A DNA stretch of 64,000 bases, taken from NCBI GenBank assembly GCA_017441005.1, contig JAFSAM010000082.1, positions 1-64,000 of the forward strand, given 5' to 3'. The DNA comes from Clostridia bacterium (GTDB lineage: Bacteria > Bacillota > Clostridia > Oscillospirales > CAG-272). Position numbers and translations under genes: made by a program. Shown here piece after piece: positions 45,364 through 53,955 of the stretch. Position 1 is the stretch's first letter, and each line of letters opens with the position of its first letter. The notes beneath the pieces are model-generated. The model worked only from the letters and a program-made list of their open reading frames with translations, did no database searches and was not told the origin of the DNA.

Positions 45364-47749
45364 ACTTTTCTACTTCTACTTTTATAACAGCCATTCCGAG
45401 ATCGTCGTTCATTGCATAGAGCTTCATTTCTTTTGGTGTCGGCAATATCGTTAAAGGTGCCGAAGTCGAGCTTGAAGCAACAGCCTCGCCCTTTGAACGT
45501 ACTGCAATCGTAATCTTACCCTCATACATCTTTCTTTCGGGAAGTGTTACTTTATTGTGGTCGCAGTTATCGGAACCGGTTCCGACAATTTCAAACTCTT
45601 CGTTTACAGAAAACTTAACGAAGGGGGATGCATTCGGAACAACAAGTCCGTCTTCATCGACACATTCGCAAGTAAACAAGCCAACTTCACTGCCGTCAGC
45701 CTTAAATTTAAGATCCTGACGCAATACAAGTCTGTAAGGTTTCTTTGTTGTTTTTCTTACGTGTTCAACAACATCTTTTCCGCCTTTTCTGCCGATAACC
45801 TTGAGTTCACCGGGCTCGTATGCTACGTTCCACTCACCGTGGCCGTATTTTTCAATTTCCTGCTTGCCGAGAGAAACGCCGTTCAAGTAAAGCTCAAGCT
45901 CTTCACAGTTCGTATAAACTGTTACAACCACCTCTTCGCCCTCAAGCCCCTTTAAGTTCCAGTGAGGAACAATGTGAGCCATAGGCTCGTCGGTCCAGTG
46001 CGAAACGTTTTGATAGAAAGCGCCCTTCTTTTGCAAGAATAAGTCGATAGCTCCCGACTTTGAGCAAAGCTGAGGCCACACAGCTTCTCCTCTGTGCTCG
46101 ATACTATCCCACTGATATCCGCCCATGATGTAAGATCTTTCGGTAAAGAACTTCCAGTTCTTTTCGCGTCCCAAGAACCAATGGTTTGTATCTCTGTCTT
46201 TATCTCTAACTCTACCATAGTTATTCGATTCAATAAGCCAATCTCTCGTCGTACCGGTAGCGCAGTTTTCAGATGAAAGAACGGGCTTGTCGGGATACAT
46301 TTCGTGAATTTCATCATAAAAACGATGATTGTAGTTAATTGAAATTACATCACAATACGGGAATACAGTTGAAAGATGGGGATCGTTTGATTGAGCGCTC
46401 GTAATAAATCTTGTATTATCAAGTTTACGAATAAGCGCTGCCATTCTTTTATGAATACGAGGACCTTCTGCAGTCTTCTGATAATATTCTTCGTTACCTG
46501 TTGACCAGAACACAACCGAAGGTCTGTTTCTGTCGCGCACAACAAGTACACGAAGCTGCTCAAGGCTTTCTTCCGTCGACTCAAACCATCTTGTTTCGTC
46601 GAATACAATCATACCCATTTCATCGAGAAGATCCATTGTTCTTTCACAGTGCATATAGTGGCAAAGTCTTACCCCGTTTGAACCCATTTGCTTAATAAGG
46701 TCAAGTTTGTATTTTGCAACGTTATCGGGAAGAACAAGACCTGTCAAGCCAAAGTCTTGGTGCATACAAACGCCCTTTATAAGTACTTTTCTACCGTTAA
46801 GAATAAATCCATCCTTTGCATCAACAGCAATAGTACGGAAACCTATTCTTGTGTAATCTTCGTCAGAAAGAACACCATCTACATAAACACGGGTTACAAC
46901 CTTGTAAAGATTAGGTGTTTCTGTATCCCAAATTTTTGGATCGTTTACTTCGGCTAAATATTTAAGAGTTGTCTTGCTTCTGAATTCTGCTTTACCTTCA
47001 GCTTTAGCCGTAGCAACTACTGTTCCGTCAACATCAACAATATCACTTTCAACAGCAATATTCTTATCTTCGTCATAGTCGTTTACAACTGTTGACTGAA
47101 AATCAACTCTCCAAAGTTTATCATTTACCTTTGTTGCAGGTGCATATACACCATAACGGTCAAGCGCTACGGGTTCGGTAACAACCAAATTTACATTCCT
47201 GTAAATACCTGCGCCCTGATACCACCAACCTTCAAAACGTTTGCCAAATACGTAAATAGCAAGTACGTTTTCTCTATCAAAGTAAATATTATCTGTTATA
47301 TCTACGTCAAATTCGTTAAAAGCTGAAAAGTTATGCTTCATCAAACAACCGTTAAGATAAATAGTTGCATCACCCGCGATACCACCAAACTGAAGAATAA
47401 CTCTCTTTCCCTTCCATTCCTGATCAGGTTCAAAGTGCTTTCTGTACCAAGCGTTATCATAAATAAAATAACCTGTCGCACAGTTCCCTTCCTCTGTGGG
47501 AGTTTGACCTATTATGTAATCGTGAGGAACGTTAACATGCTTCCAGTTACCTGATCTCATATCAATGTCTTTGAAGCGATAGTAAGGATTAAATGCATCG
47601 TAATAACCGTATGCTGCAGGTCCTGTATGTTTTCTGATAGTCTTTGACTGTGAATATACGGGGCCCTTATCGTCGTTTACCGGATAGTTTACTTCAATAT
47701 CACCTTTGTGAAACATCCAGCCCTTATTTAATGATATAACCTTGCGCAT
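45362..47749 (-). CDS. GH2-family glycoside hydrolase (beta-galactosidase-like)
   Basis: 795 residues from ATG 47749 (GAGAGG 9 nt upstream); a 41-codon longer frame would run into the ETF gene. No signal peptide, so cytoplasmic. Sugar-binding, immunoglobulin-like and TIM-barrel domains are present, then about 200 residues of C-terminal beta domains ('EEVVVTVYTNCEELELYLNG'). Acid/base Glu420 in 'FWSTGNEEYY' and nucleophile Glu494 in 'VLSSENCATGTTRDW'. Specificity (beta-galactoside, glucuronide or other) is open, since the 'SENCATG' nucleophile region differs from LacZ. Last gene of the operon, 37 nt after the ETF fusion. The first half looks more AT-rich than its neighbours. Confidence 0.9.
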   Translation of the reverse strand: MRKVISLNKGWMFHKGDIEVNYPVNDDKGPVYSQSKTIRKHTGPAAYGYYDAFNPYYRFKDIDMRSGNWKHVNVPHDYIIGQTPTEEGNCATGYFIYDNAWYRKHFEPDQEWKGKRVILQFGGIAGDATIYLNGCLMKHNFSAFNEFDVDITDNIYFDRENVLAIYVFGKRFEGWWYQGAGIYRNVNLVVTEPVALDRYGVYAPATKVNDKLWRVDFQSTVVNDYDEDKNIAVESDIVDVDGTVVATAKAEGKAEFRSKTTLKYLAEVNDPKIWDTETPNLYKVVTRVYVDGVLSDEDYTRIGFRTIAVDAKDGFILNGRKVLIKGVCMHQDFGLTGLVLPDNVAKYKLDLIKQMGSNGVRLCHYMHCERTMDLLDEMGMIVFDETRWFESTEESLEQLRVLVVRDRNRPSVVFWSTGNEEYYQKTAEGPRIHKRMAALIRKLDNTRFITSAQSNDPHLSTVFPYCDVISINYNHRFYDEIHEMYPDKPVLSSENCATGTTRDWLIESNNYGRVRDKDRDTNHWFLGREKNWKFFTERSYIMGGYQWDSIEHRGEAVWPQLCSKSGAIDLFLQKKGAFYQNVSHWTDEPMAHIVPHWNLKGLEGEEVVVTVYTNCEELELYLNGVSLGKQEIEKYGHGEWNVAYEPGELKVIGRKGGKDVVEHVRKTTKKPYRLVLRQDLKFKADGSEVGLFTCECVDEDGLVVPNASPFVKFSVNEEFEIVGTGSDNCDHNKVTLPERKMYEGKITIAVRSKGEAVASSSTSAPLTILPTPKEMKLYAMNDDLGMAVIKVEVEK

Positions 47750-47786
47750 AAATAATACCTCTCTTTTGTCAGTATATATTTTATTG

Positions 47787-49175
47787 TTAAATCTCAAGTT
47801 CTTCCGCCGACATAACGAAGCCGTAATCGGCATATTCGAATATATCGGCTTTTTTGTCTGTGTTAATTGCAATTACAGTTCTTGAGTTCTGCATACCCGC
47901 CAGATGCTGTACAGCACCCGAAATGCCTATCGCAATATATATTTCGGGGGCGATCACCTTGCCCGTCAGTCCTATCTGCGTATCGTAGCCTATAAGTCCC
48001 CCGTCGACGACCTTACGCGACGAGCCTATCCCCGCACCTATCTTTTCGGCAAAAGCCTTTACCCTGTCAATACATCCGACAGCTCCGTGGCCGAACGATA
48101 CGACGATTCTTTCCTTTGTGTCTTCCTCGGTTCTTACCGTCGCCATAACGGGAAGAGTCAGGCTCTTTATTTTTGCAATAACCTTTCCCGAGAGGGCGGG
48201 ACGGACCATAAACAGTGTTTCGCCGTCCGTCTCGAGGCTCGTGCAATCGGCACAAAGTCCGATCCTCAGCCTTGCCGCTACCCTTCCCGCCAACCTTTTG
48301 CTTTCGGCATCGGTCGCAAAAAGCACGGCATTCGGCTTTTCTGTAGTGATCCTTTGAGCGATCTCTTCCTCATCGGCTGAGTCGATGACCGTTATATCGT
48401 CGGAAACCGATCTTGCAAACTCAATAGGCTTTTTGCCGACGATCCATACCTTGTCTATCTTTTTATCTGACGTTTCGGTCTTTTCTGTAGCTAAGACCTC
48501 TGTATTCAGCACTCTTTCGATGGTGTCATAAAGCGCATCTTTGTCAAGAAAAACGCATTTTCTCTTGCCGGACTGATTTTCAAAAGTCTGTATGACCCTT
48601 GTAGGCGAGCCGCGAAGTCCGCATTTTTCGGTGTCGGCACCGATATCCTCGGCGTTCCATATTTCGACCTCCCCCATCTTCGAAAAAAGGCTGGGAAGTC
48701 TTAAATCACATATTCTTTCAAACGTGAGAAGCGAAGGTGCTTTTACGGTGCACTCTCCCTCGCGCCTTGTCATACATTGAGCAGATTCTTCGGTTATGTT
48801 TTTTATAGCCATAACCTCGGTCATAAGGCTGTATCCCAATAATTCCGACGTCATAGGACCCGTCTGTCCGGTATCGCCCTCCATAGTCTGCCTTCCGCAG
48901 AAAACGTAGTCGGGAGATAATTTTTTCAGCGCAAGAGACAGCGCATAAGCCGTAGCCAACGTATCCGCTCCCGCAAAGCGCGTGTCGGAAAGCAGTATTG
49001 CCTTTTTTGCACCCAGTCTTGTTAGGCTTTTCAAATAATCAGCCGTCGACGGTATGCCCATAGACAACAGAATTACCTCTGCCCCGCCGATCCGCAATGC
49101 GCTCTCGTAAGCACTTGCCTCGAACGGGCTCATCTCGCCGTTTCTGCCCTGTCTTATACAAACTACTATCTTCAT
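47787..49175 (-). CDS. Single-chain electron-transferring flavoprotein (EtfB-EtfA fusion)
   Basis: 462 residues. Residues 1-230 are the beta subunit ('KIVVCIRQGRNGEMSPFEAS', 'AGADTLATAYALSLAL', 'VFCGRQTMEGDTGQTGPMTSELLG' region). Residues 240-462 are the alpha subunit, ending in the FAD domain with 'GSSRKVVDGGLIGYDTQIGL' and 'IYIAIGISGAVQHLAGMQNS'. ETFs pass electrons from flavin dehydrogenases and normally consist of two proteins. Start: ATG 49175 has GAGAGAGA 9 nt upstream; a GTG two codons earlier is too close to it. It lies 6 nt after the kinase gene. The FAD oxidase and Fe-S protein of the same operon are the likely partners. Confidence 0.9.
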   Translation of the reverse strand: MKIVVCIRQGRNGEMSPFEASAYESALRIGGAEVILLSMGIPSTADYLKSLTRLGAKKAILLSDTRFAGADTLATAYALSLALKKLSPDYVFCGRQTMEGDTGQTGPMTSELLGYSLMTEVMAIKNITEESAQCMTRREGECTVKAPSLLTFERICDLRLPSLFSKMGEVEIWNAEDIGADTEKCGLRGSPTRVIQTFENQSGKRKCVFLDKDALYDTIERVLNTEVLATEKTETSDKKIDKVWIVGKKPIEFARSVSDDITVIDSADEEEIAQRITTEKPNAVLFATDAESKRLAGRVAARLRIGLCADCTSLETDGETLFMVRPALSGKVIAKIKSLTLPVMATVRTEEDTKERIVVSFGHGAVGCIDRVKAFAEKIGAGIGSSRKVVDGGLIGYDTQIGLTGKVIAPEIYIAIGISGAVQHLAGMQNSRTVIAINTDKKADIFEYADYGFVMSAEELEI

Positions 49176-49181
49176 AAGCAC

Positions 49182-50651
49182 TTATCTCTCTCTGTAAATG
49201 GGAGCTAATGCATCGTGTATCTTCTTATATTCTTTATATACCTTCTTGTATTTTTCGGTGTTTTCGGGGTTTGGTACTACCGTATCAACCTCTTTTATAC
49301 AAACCTTAACAGCTTCTTCGGCACTCTTGAACACACCGCAGGCAATACCTGCAAGCATTGCCGAGCCGAGCGAGGAATCGGCACTCTCGGTTATGCGAAG
49401 CTCGATTCCGAGCATATCGGCGGTTATCTGCGCCCAAAGTCTGCCCTTGCCGCCGCCTCCGATGAGGGTCGCCTTCTTGTTGTATTCCATTCCGAGCGAG
49501 TCAAGATAATTCTTACTGTCAAGAAGTGACAGCGATACGCCCTCGAGCACCGCTCTTGTAAAATGCGCCTTTGTATGTGTCGATCTTACACCGGTAAAGC
49601 TTCCGCAAAGCATAGGATCGGCATAAGGGGTTAGCTCGCCGTTGAGGTGGGGGAGGAATATCAGTCCCTCGCAGCCGAGAGGTATCTCGGATGCACCTTT
49701 GTCAAGCTCCTTGTAGCTTCCGCCGAATGAATCTCTGTACCAGCGATAGCTTGCCGCCGCAGATTTGGTTGCCGTACCGGGATACCAAAGTCCGCCTGTA
49801 ATATGCGAGTAGTTTACAAGATGTCTGTCGGGATATGGCTTGTCTGTGATGACACAAATCCTGCCCGCCGTCGCAAGCTTGACGGTTATATCGCCCTTGC
49901 TTACAGCTCCCGAGGCAAACACCTCCATTACGGTATCTGTCGTTCCGCAAACTACGGGAAGTCCCTCGGGAAGTCCAAACCTTTCCTCCGCCTCTTTTGT
50001 TACCTTGCCGATGATGTCGGTGGGGGCGACTACTGGAGGAAGCATATCAACGGTTATTCCCGCCAAATTGCAAAGCTCTTCGTCCCAAGCCATCTTGTTG
50101 CAATCGAAAAGCATACTGCCCTCTGCCTCGATATAGTCGGTGCAGTATACGCCGGTCAGTGCAAATCTTATATAATCCTTTTCGAAGAATATGTATCTTA
50201 TTCTCTCAAAGTTGTCTTTTTCGTTTTCATTTAACCACATAAGCTGAGGAAGTGTCCATATCGTATCGGGCTTGTGGTAGGTCTTTTTGAATATTTCTTC
50301 AGCCATCGATGCGTAAACTCTGTCAGCCTGCTCCCTGCTTCTTGTGTCCGTCCAATGCATTGCAGGTCTTATGGGGTTATAGTCCTTGTCGCAGACAAGG
50401 CTTGTATGTGTGGCAGAATCGATTGCAACACACAACACGTCCTTCATATCTATTCCGCTTTTTTCGGTGAGTCCCTTTACGTTTTCAGCCAAGGCAAAAA
50501 GCCAGTCCTCCGCCTTTTGCTCACAAGCCGCGGGCGTGGGATGGTAGGTAGGATATTCAACGTTGTTTTCGGCAACTATTCTGCCGTCAGTATCTATCAG
50601 CGTTGCCTTTGTGGAGCCGCCGCCGAAATCTATTCCAAGTAAGTATTTCAT
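49182..50651 (-). CDS. FGGY-family carbohydrate kinase (xylulokinase-like)
   Basis: 489 residues. ATP-dependent phosphorylation of a sugar or polyol. N-terminal phosphate motif 'LLGIDFGGGSTKATLID' (about 4-20), 'AIDSATHTSLVCD', 'HWTDTRS' (about 93-99), and the C-terminal ATPase half 'GTTDTVMEVFASGAV' and 'LIGGGGKGRLWAQITADMLG' (about 397-416). Closest in layout to xylulokinases, but FGGY specificity drifts widely. The operon also has a PfkB kinase, so two different hydroxyls or two intermediates may be phosphorylated. Confidence 0.9.
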   Translation of the reverse strand: MKYLLGIDFGGGSTKATLIDTDGRIVAENNVEYPTYHPTPAACEQKAEDWLFALAENVKGLTEKSGIDMKDVLCVAIDSATHTSLVCDKDYNPIRPAMHWTDTRSREQADRVYASMAEEIFKKTYHKPDTIWTLPQLMWLNENEKDNFERIRYIFFEKDYIRFALTGVYCTDYIEAEGSMLFDCNKMAWDEELCNLAGITVDMLPPVVAPTDIIGKVTKEAEERFGLPEGLPVVCGTTDTVMEVFASGAVSKGDITVKLATAGRICVITDKPYPDRHLVNYSHITGGLWYPGTATKSAAASYRWYRDSFGGSYKELDKGASEIPLGCEGLIFLPHLNGELTPYADPMLCGSFTGVRSTHTKAHFTRAVLEGVSLSLLDSKNYLDSLGMEYNKKATLIGGGGKGRLWAQITADMLGIELRITESADSSLGSAMLAGIACGVFKSAEEAVKVCIKEVDTVVPNPENTEKYKKVYKEYKKIHDALAPIYRER

Positions 50652-50672
50652 ATTCTCACCTTAATTCTCACC

Positions 50673-51320
50673 TTAATATTTAAGTTCAAAGTTTGTACCG
50701 GAAATGCCGCCGCACACTCCGCGTGCAAGCAATCCCTCGTTGTCATTGTGGCAAAGTATCCATTTGTTCTTTCTGAAAAGAAAAGCATCGTCTACAGTTT
50801 TTTCAAGGGGTACGTTTGTTCCTGTCGGCAAGCATACGACACAGCCGAAGCCTTTTTCGCTTACCTCGCAAGGACAGAAGTGGAGAGAAGTTGCATAAAC
50901 CTCGATCACGGTACCCTTCGGAACGTAAAAAGCTCTGAACACCGAGGTGTCAAGCTTTCCGTCCTCTATCTCATAAGTATGGGCAAGAAACAAAACCAAA
51001 TCGGTAATCGCTATATTAATCTCGCTTGAAGTATGCCATTCAGCCGCATTCAAAAAATTGGAATGACCGTAGCAGTACCCCGTCTGCATCGGAAGTGTGC
51101 CGAAATATTTATCTTCCAATATCTTCTTGATCATAAGGCACTCAAAAGTAGACTCGCTTGCAACGTATACCGATCCCTCTTTAGGCAACTCGATTTTTTC
51201 CGCTGCTTCAATTATCTCTTTTGCATCAACATTATTGATGATTCTTCCGTAACTTCTAAACTCTTCGTCTGTTACCGAATAGATTTTATAGTCATTTTTG
51301 TTATTTAAAACGTTAAGCAT
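50673..51320 (-). CDS. DUF4867-like cupin-fold protein
   Basis: 215 residues. Resembles the Firmicutes family DUF4867: 'GHSNFLNAAEWHTSSEINIA' (about 84-103), 'LVLFLAHTYEIEDGKLDTS', 'FYVPKGTVIEVYATSLHFCPC' region (about 131-151) and C-terminal 'EGLLARGVCGGISGTNFE'. His and Glu residues in beta strands suggest a metal cupin. Such proteins occur in sugar operons and may be isomerases or epimerases; no activity is established. It is first in the distal operon segment, downstream of a strong hairpin. Confidence 0.75.
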   Translation of the reverse strand: MLNVLNNKNDYKIYSVTDEEFRSYGRIINNVDAKEIIEAAEKIELPKEGSVYVASESTFECLMIKKILEDKYFGTLPMQTGYCYGHSNFLNAAEWHTSSEINIAITDLVLFLAHTYEIEDGKLDTSVFRAFYVPKGTVIEVYATSLHFCPCEVSEKGFGCVVCLPTGTNVPLEKTVDDAFLFRKNKWILCHNDNEGLLARGVCGGISGTNFELKY

Positions 51321-51354
51321 TTTCTTACCTCTGTTTTGTCAAAATGCAAAGACG

Positions 51355-51384
51355 GAGATATGCGTAAAATCTTACGCATATCTC
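51355..51384 (-). terminator. Internal hairpin dividing the operon (attenuator or processing site)
   Basis: Perfect 13-bp stem GAGATATGCGTAA / TTACGCATATCTC with a 4-nt loop, 14 nt after the IolB-like stop on the minus strand. The T-tract is poor (CGTCTTTGCATTTTG), so partial termination or RNA end protection is more likely than full stop. Confidence 0.7.
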
Positions 51385-51397
51385 TATCTTACAAAAA

Positions 51398-52192
51398 TTA
51401 TCTGTGTGCGATCCAATCGTGCTCGGGATCGTTGCTTCTGTTAAAGCCCTGGTAGTCGCCTGCCATAAGCCACAGGAAGTAAGTCTTGTATCCGGGAGTG
51501 GATACTGTCGTGTGGAAGCCGTAGGGGAATTCTACGAGTTCATCGTTCTTTACTCTGTAAGCCTCGTCAATGCTACCGTCGGAGGTGTAGAGACACTGAA
51601 CGCCAAAGCCCTGCTTAGGCTCGAAGAGGAAGTAGTAGATCTCCTCTGCTATGCATTCTGTGGGCATATTGTCCTCGTCGTGCTTGTGAGGGGGGAAACC
51701 TGCCCAGTTACCTTCTGTGGTATATGCTTCACCGATGGTAAGTATCTTGGCATTGGAGTTGCCGTCGATGAGAAAACTGGTCTCTCTCTGGAAAGGAACC
51801 TCTCCGAGAAGCTTCAAAACAACGTGATCCTCTCTGAGGACCTGGGGCTCTGTCTTTTCGGTAACGGGGGTTGCGCAGACAGCGATCTTGATCTTGTCGA
51901 TAGCCTCGATCACGCACTCCTGCTCTCTCGGCATATAAAAGCTTTCTGCCTTACGGTTTTCGAAAACAGACATTCTGTTTCCGATGTTTTCCCACTTTTC
52001 ACCGTTGACCTCAACGTTTACGTGACCCTCAAGCATAATAAACGCAGTTTCTTTGTCCTCGGTATTGTATGTAAGTCTCTCGCCTGGATCAAGCTCGATT
52101 ATTCCGAATTCAAGCTTCTTGAGCGAGCATTCGCCGATCTTGCAAAGGGGAGTATATCCCTTCGCGGGCACATAAGTCTTCTTAAAGTTCAT
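51398..52192 (-). CDS. iolB: 5-deoxy-glucuronate isomerase-like protein (IolB family)
   Basis: 264 residues, bicupin. In inositol breakdown IolB turns 5-deoxyglucuronate into 2-deoxy-5-ketogluconate. Metal-binding motif 'FPPHKHDEDN' (about 167-176), 'EEIYYFLFEPKQGFGVQCLYT' region with the Glu ligand, and 'FPYGFHTTVSTPGYKTYFLW' with the last His, then 'DPEHDWIAHR' at the C-terminus. No iolG, iolE or iolD is in the window, so it may act on another aldo-uronate in this operon. Overlaps the PfkB gene by 11 bp. Confidence 0.88.
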   Translation of the reverse strand: MNFKKTYVPAKGYTPLCKIGECSLKKLEFGIIELDPGERLTYNTEDKETAFIMLEGHVNVEVNGEKWENIGNRMSVFENRKAESFYMPREQECVIEAIDKIKIAVCATPVTEKTEPQVLREDHVVLKLLGEVPFQRETSFLIDGNSNAKILTIGEAYTTEGNWAGFPPHKHDEDNMPTECIAEEIYYFLFEPKQGFGVQCLYTSDGSIDEAYRVKNDELVEFPYGFHTTVSTPGYKTYFLWLMAGDYQGFNRSNDPEHDWIAHR

Positions 52193-53093
52193 AGCCGTTC
52201 TCCTTCAGATATTTTTTTACTGTTTCAAAGTCGGGTACGCTTTCTCTCGCGCCTATTCCGGTACATTTAAGTCCCGATACGGCGCTTGAAAAATGACAGC
52301 ACTTTGTGTAGTCGTATCCGTTTGTTACCGCAAACGCAAACGCACCGTGGAACACGTCTCCCGCGCCGTTTGAGTCAACGACCTCTGCGGGATAAATGGG
52401 ATACGTCGTGAGCTTTTCGCCGTCATACATCACTCCGCCGTTTTTGCCGCAGGTGATGACAACGATCTCGGGATTGTATTTGTCATACAACACCTTTGCC
52501 GCCTCCTCGGGCGTCTTGCATCCCGTCGCTCCGAGCGAATACTCCTTCGAGGGGATCAGTATGTCTACATAAGGCAAAAGTCTTTCGTATCCGGGATAAA
52601 GACCGCCTGCATCGTAAAGCACCTTTACACCGTTTTCGCGTGCAAGCTTTGCACCCTCGATAGCCGCCTCAAGCTCGTTTCCGTCAACCATAAGGAGCTT
52701 CGCGTTCTTTATGGCATCCTTCTGTTTCTCGTTAAGCTTGAGAGGGGGCAAATTACCTCTGTCGAAAACACAGGTACGGCTTGTTGTTTCGGCACTCAGC
52801 CAGATAACCGAAGTGAAGGAGCGATAACCGCTTTCCGTGGTAACAAGCTCATTTGTCATACCGTATTTTTCGAAATCTGCCTTCAGAAATGCACCGCCGT
52901 TATCGTCGGACAATACACCGATGTATCCGCATTTCTGACCTAACTTCGATGCCGCAACAAGCCCTGTCGCAACGGGACCGCCACCCGCAAGTCGGGTGCT
53001 GTCGGCACGAAGCTTTGTATCCTCTTCGGGGTAGCGGGGGACACTCACAAGAGTGTCCATTACACATGCCCCGATACCTACTATATTAATCAT
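52182..53093 (-). CDS. PfkB/ribokinase-family sugar kinase
   Basis: 303 residues. Substrate motif 'RLAGGGPVATGLVAASKLG' (about 34-52) and ATP motif 'VVDSNGAGDVFHGAFAFAV' (about 236-254) with the catalytic Asp. In a setting with IolB and a class II aldolase it could be an IolC-like 5-keto-2-deoxygluconokinase, but it is shorter than IolC and could phosphorylate another ketose. It starts 2 nt after the aldolase stop. Confidence 0.88.
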   Translation of the reverse strand: MINIVGIGACVMDTLVSVPRYPEEDTKLRADSTRLAGGGPVATGLVAASKLGQKCGYIGVLSDDNGGAFLKADFEKYGMTNELVTTESGYRSFTSVIWLSAETTSRTCVFDRGNLPPLKLNEKQKDAIKNAKLLMVDGNELEAAIEGAKLARENGVKVLYDAGGLYPGYERLLPYVDILIPSKEYSLGATGCKTPEEAAKVLYDKYNPEIVVITCGKNGGVMYDGEKLTTYPIYPAEVVDSNGAGDVFHGAFAFAVTNGYDYTKCCHFSSAVSGLKCTGIGARESVPDFETVKKYLKENGYEL

Positions 53094-53095
53094 AA

Positions 53096-53938
53096 TTATT
53101 CAGCCTTTCCGTCTGCACCGACAAGCTTGATTCTGGAAATGCAGAATTCCTTAACTGCTTCGATAGGTCTCTTCATAAACGTATCGACCGCAACCGCTCT
53201 GTCGGGTTTTACAGCATCCTCGGCAAGACAATCGATGAAGGCATAGCAGAGGTCGGTCGCAAAGTTCATCTTTCTGATACCCGCCTTGACTGCCTTCTTG
53301 ATCTCCTCATCGGGAACGCCCGAGCCGCCGTGGAGCACGAGGGCTGTATTGTTCGTTGCTTCTCTGATCTCCTTGATCCTCTCGATGTCAAGCTTGGGAG
53401 GCTTCTTGTATCTGCCGTGCGCTGTACCTACCGCTACGGCAAGACAGACAACGCCCGTCTCTTCAACGAAACGCTTTGCATCTGAAGCAGTCGTAAACTC
53501 GTCCATGGAATCGTCAGCCGTCGTTCCGACGTGACCGAGCTCGCCCTCTACCTGAACGTCAACGTGCTTACAGAAGTCAACGATCTTCTTGGTAAGAGCA
53601 ATGTTTTCCTCAAAAGGAAGGGTCGAGCCGTCAAGCATAACGCCTGTTGCACCGTATCTGATCGAACGTGTCGCCTCAAGCTCGGAGGGACCGTGGTCAA
53701 GGTTGAAGCATACGGGAACTGTAGCTCTCTTTGCCGCCGCAAGAATAACGGGAGATAAGAAATATCCAGTTTCCTCCTTCATAAGGCGGGGGTATACCTG
53801 GAGAATTACTGGGGCTCTCATTTCCTCGGCTGCATGGAGTGCACCGATAACGTTTTCCATATTGTAAACGTTGAATGCGGGAATGCAATAACCGCCCTTT
53901 TCCGCCATATCAAGTATTTCTTTAAGATTAACTAACAT
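53096..53938 (-). CDS. Class II ketose-bisphosphate aldolase (fructose/tagatose/IolJ type)
   Basis: 280 residues. Zinc enzyme that splits a ketose phosphate into dihydroxyacetone phosphate and an aldehyde. 'YCIPAFNVYNMENVIGALHA' (about 17-36), zinc His in 'VCFNLDHGPSELEA' (about 83), 'DVQVEGELGHVGTTAD' (about 131-146), 'AVAVGTAHGRYK' with the second His and 'VLHGGSGVPDEEI' with the third. The substrate could be a C6 ketose bisphosphate or 6-phospho-5-keto-2-deoxygluconate. Central gene of the operon. Confidence 0.92.
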   Translation of the reverse strand: MLVNLKEILDMAEKGGYCIPAFNVYNMENVIGALHAAEEMRAPVILQVYPRLMKEETGYFLSPVILAAAKRATVPVCFNLDHGPSELEATRSIRYGATGVMLDGSTLPFEENIALTKKIVDFCKHVDVQVEGELGHVGTTADDSMDEFTTASDAKRFVEETGVVCLAVAVGTAHGRYKKPPKLDIERIKEIREATNNTALVLHGGSGVPDEEIKKAVKAGIRKMNFATDLCYAFIDCLAEDAVKPDRAVAVDTFMKRPIEAVKEFCISRIKLVGADGKAE

Positions 53939-53955
53939 TTTTTGTTCTCCCTTTC

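Noticed and set aside
51398..53938. Complete myo-inositol (iol) operon
   Set aside because: IolB-, IolC- and IolJ-like genes are present, but iolG, iolD, iolE and an inositol transporter are missing, and FucI-family, FGGY and ETF genes do not belong to that pathway.
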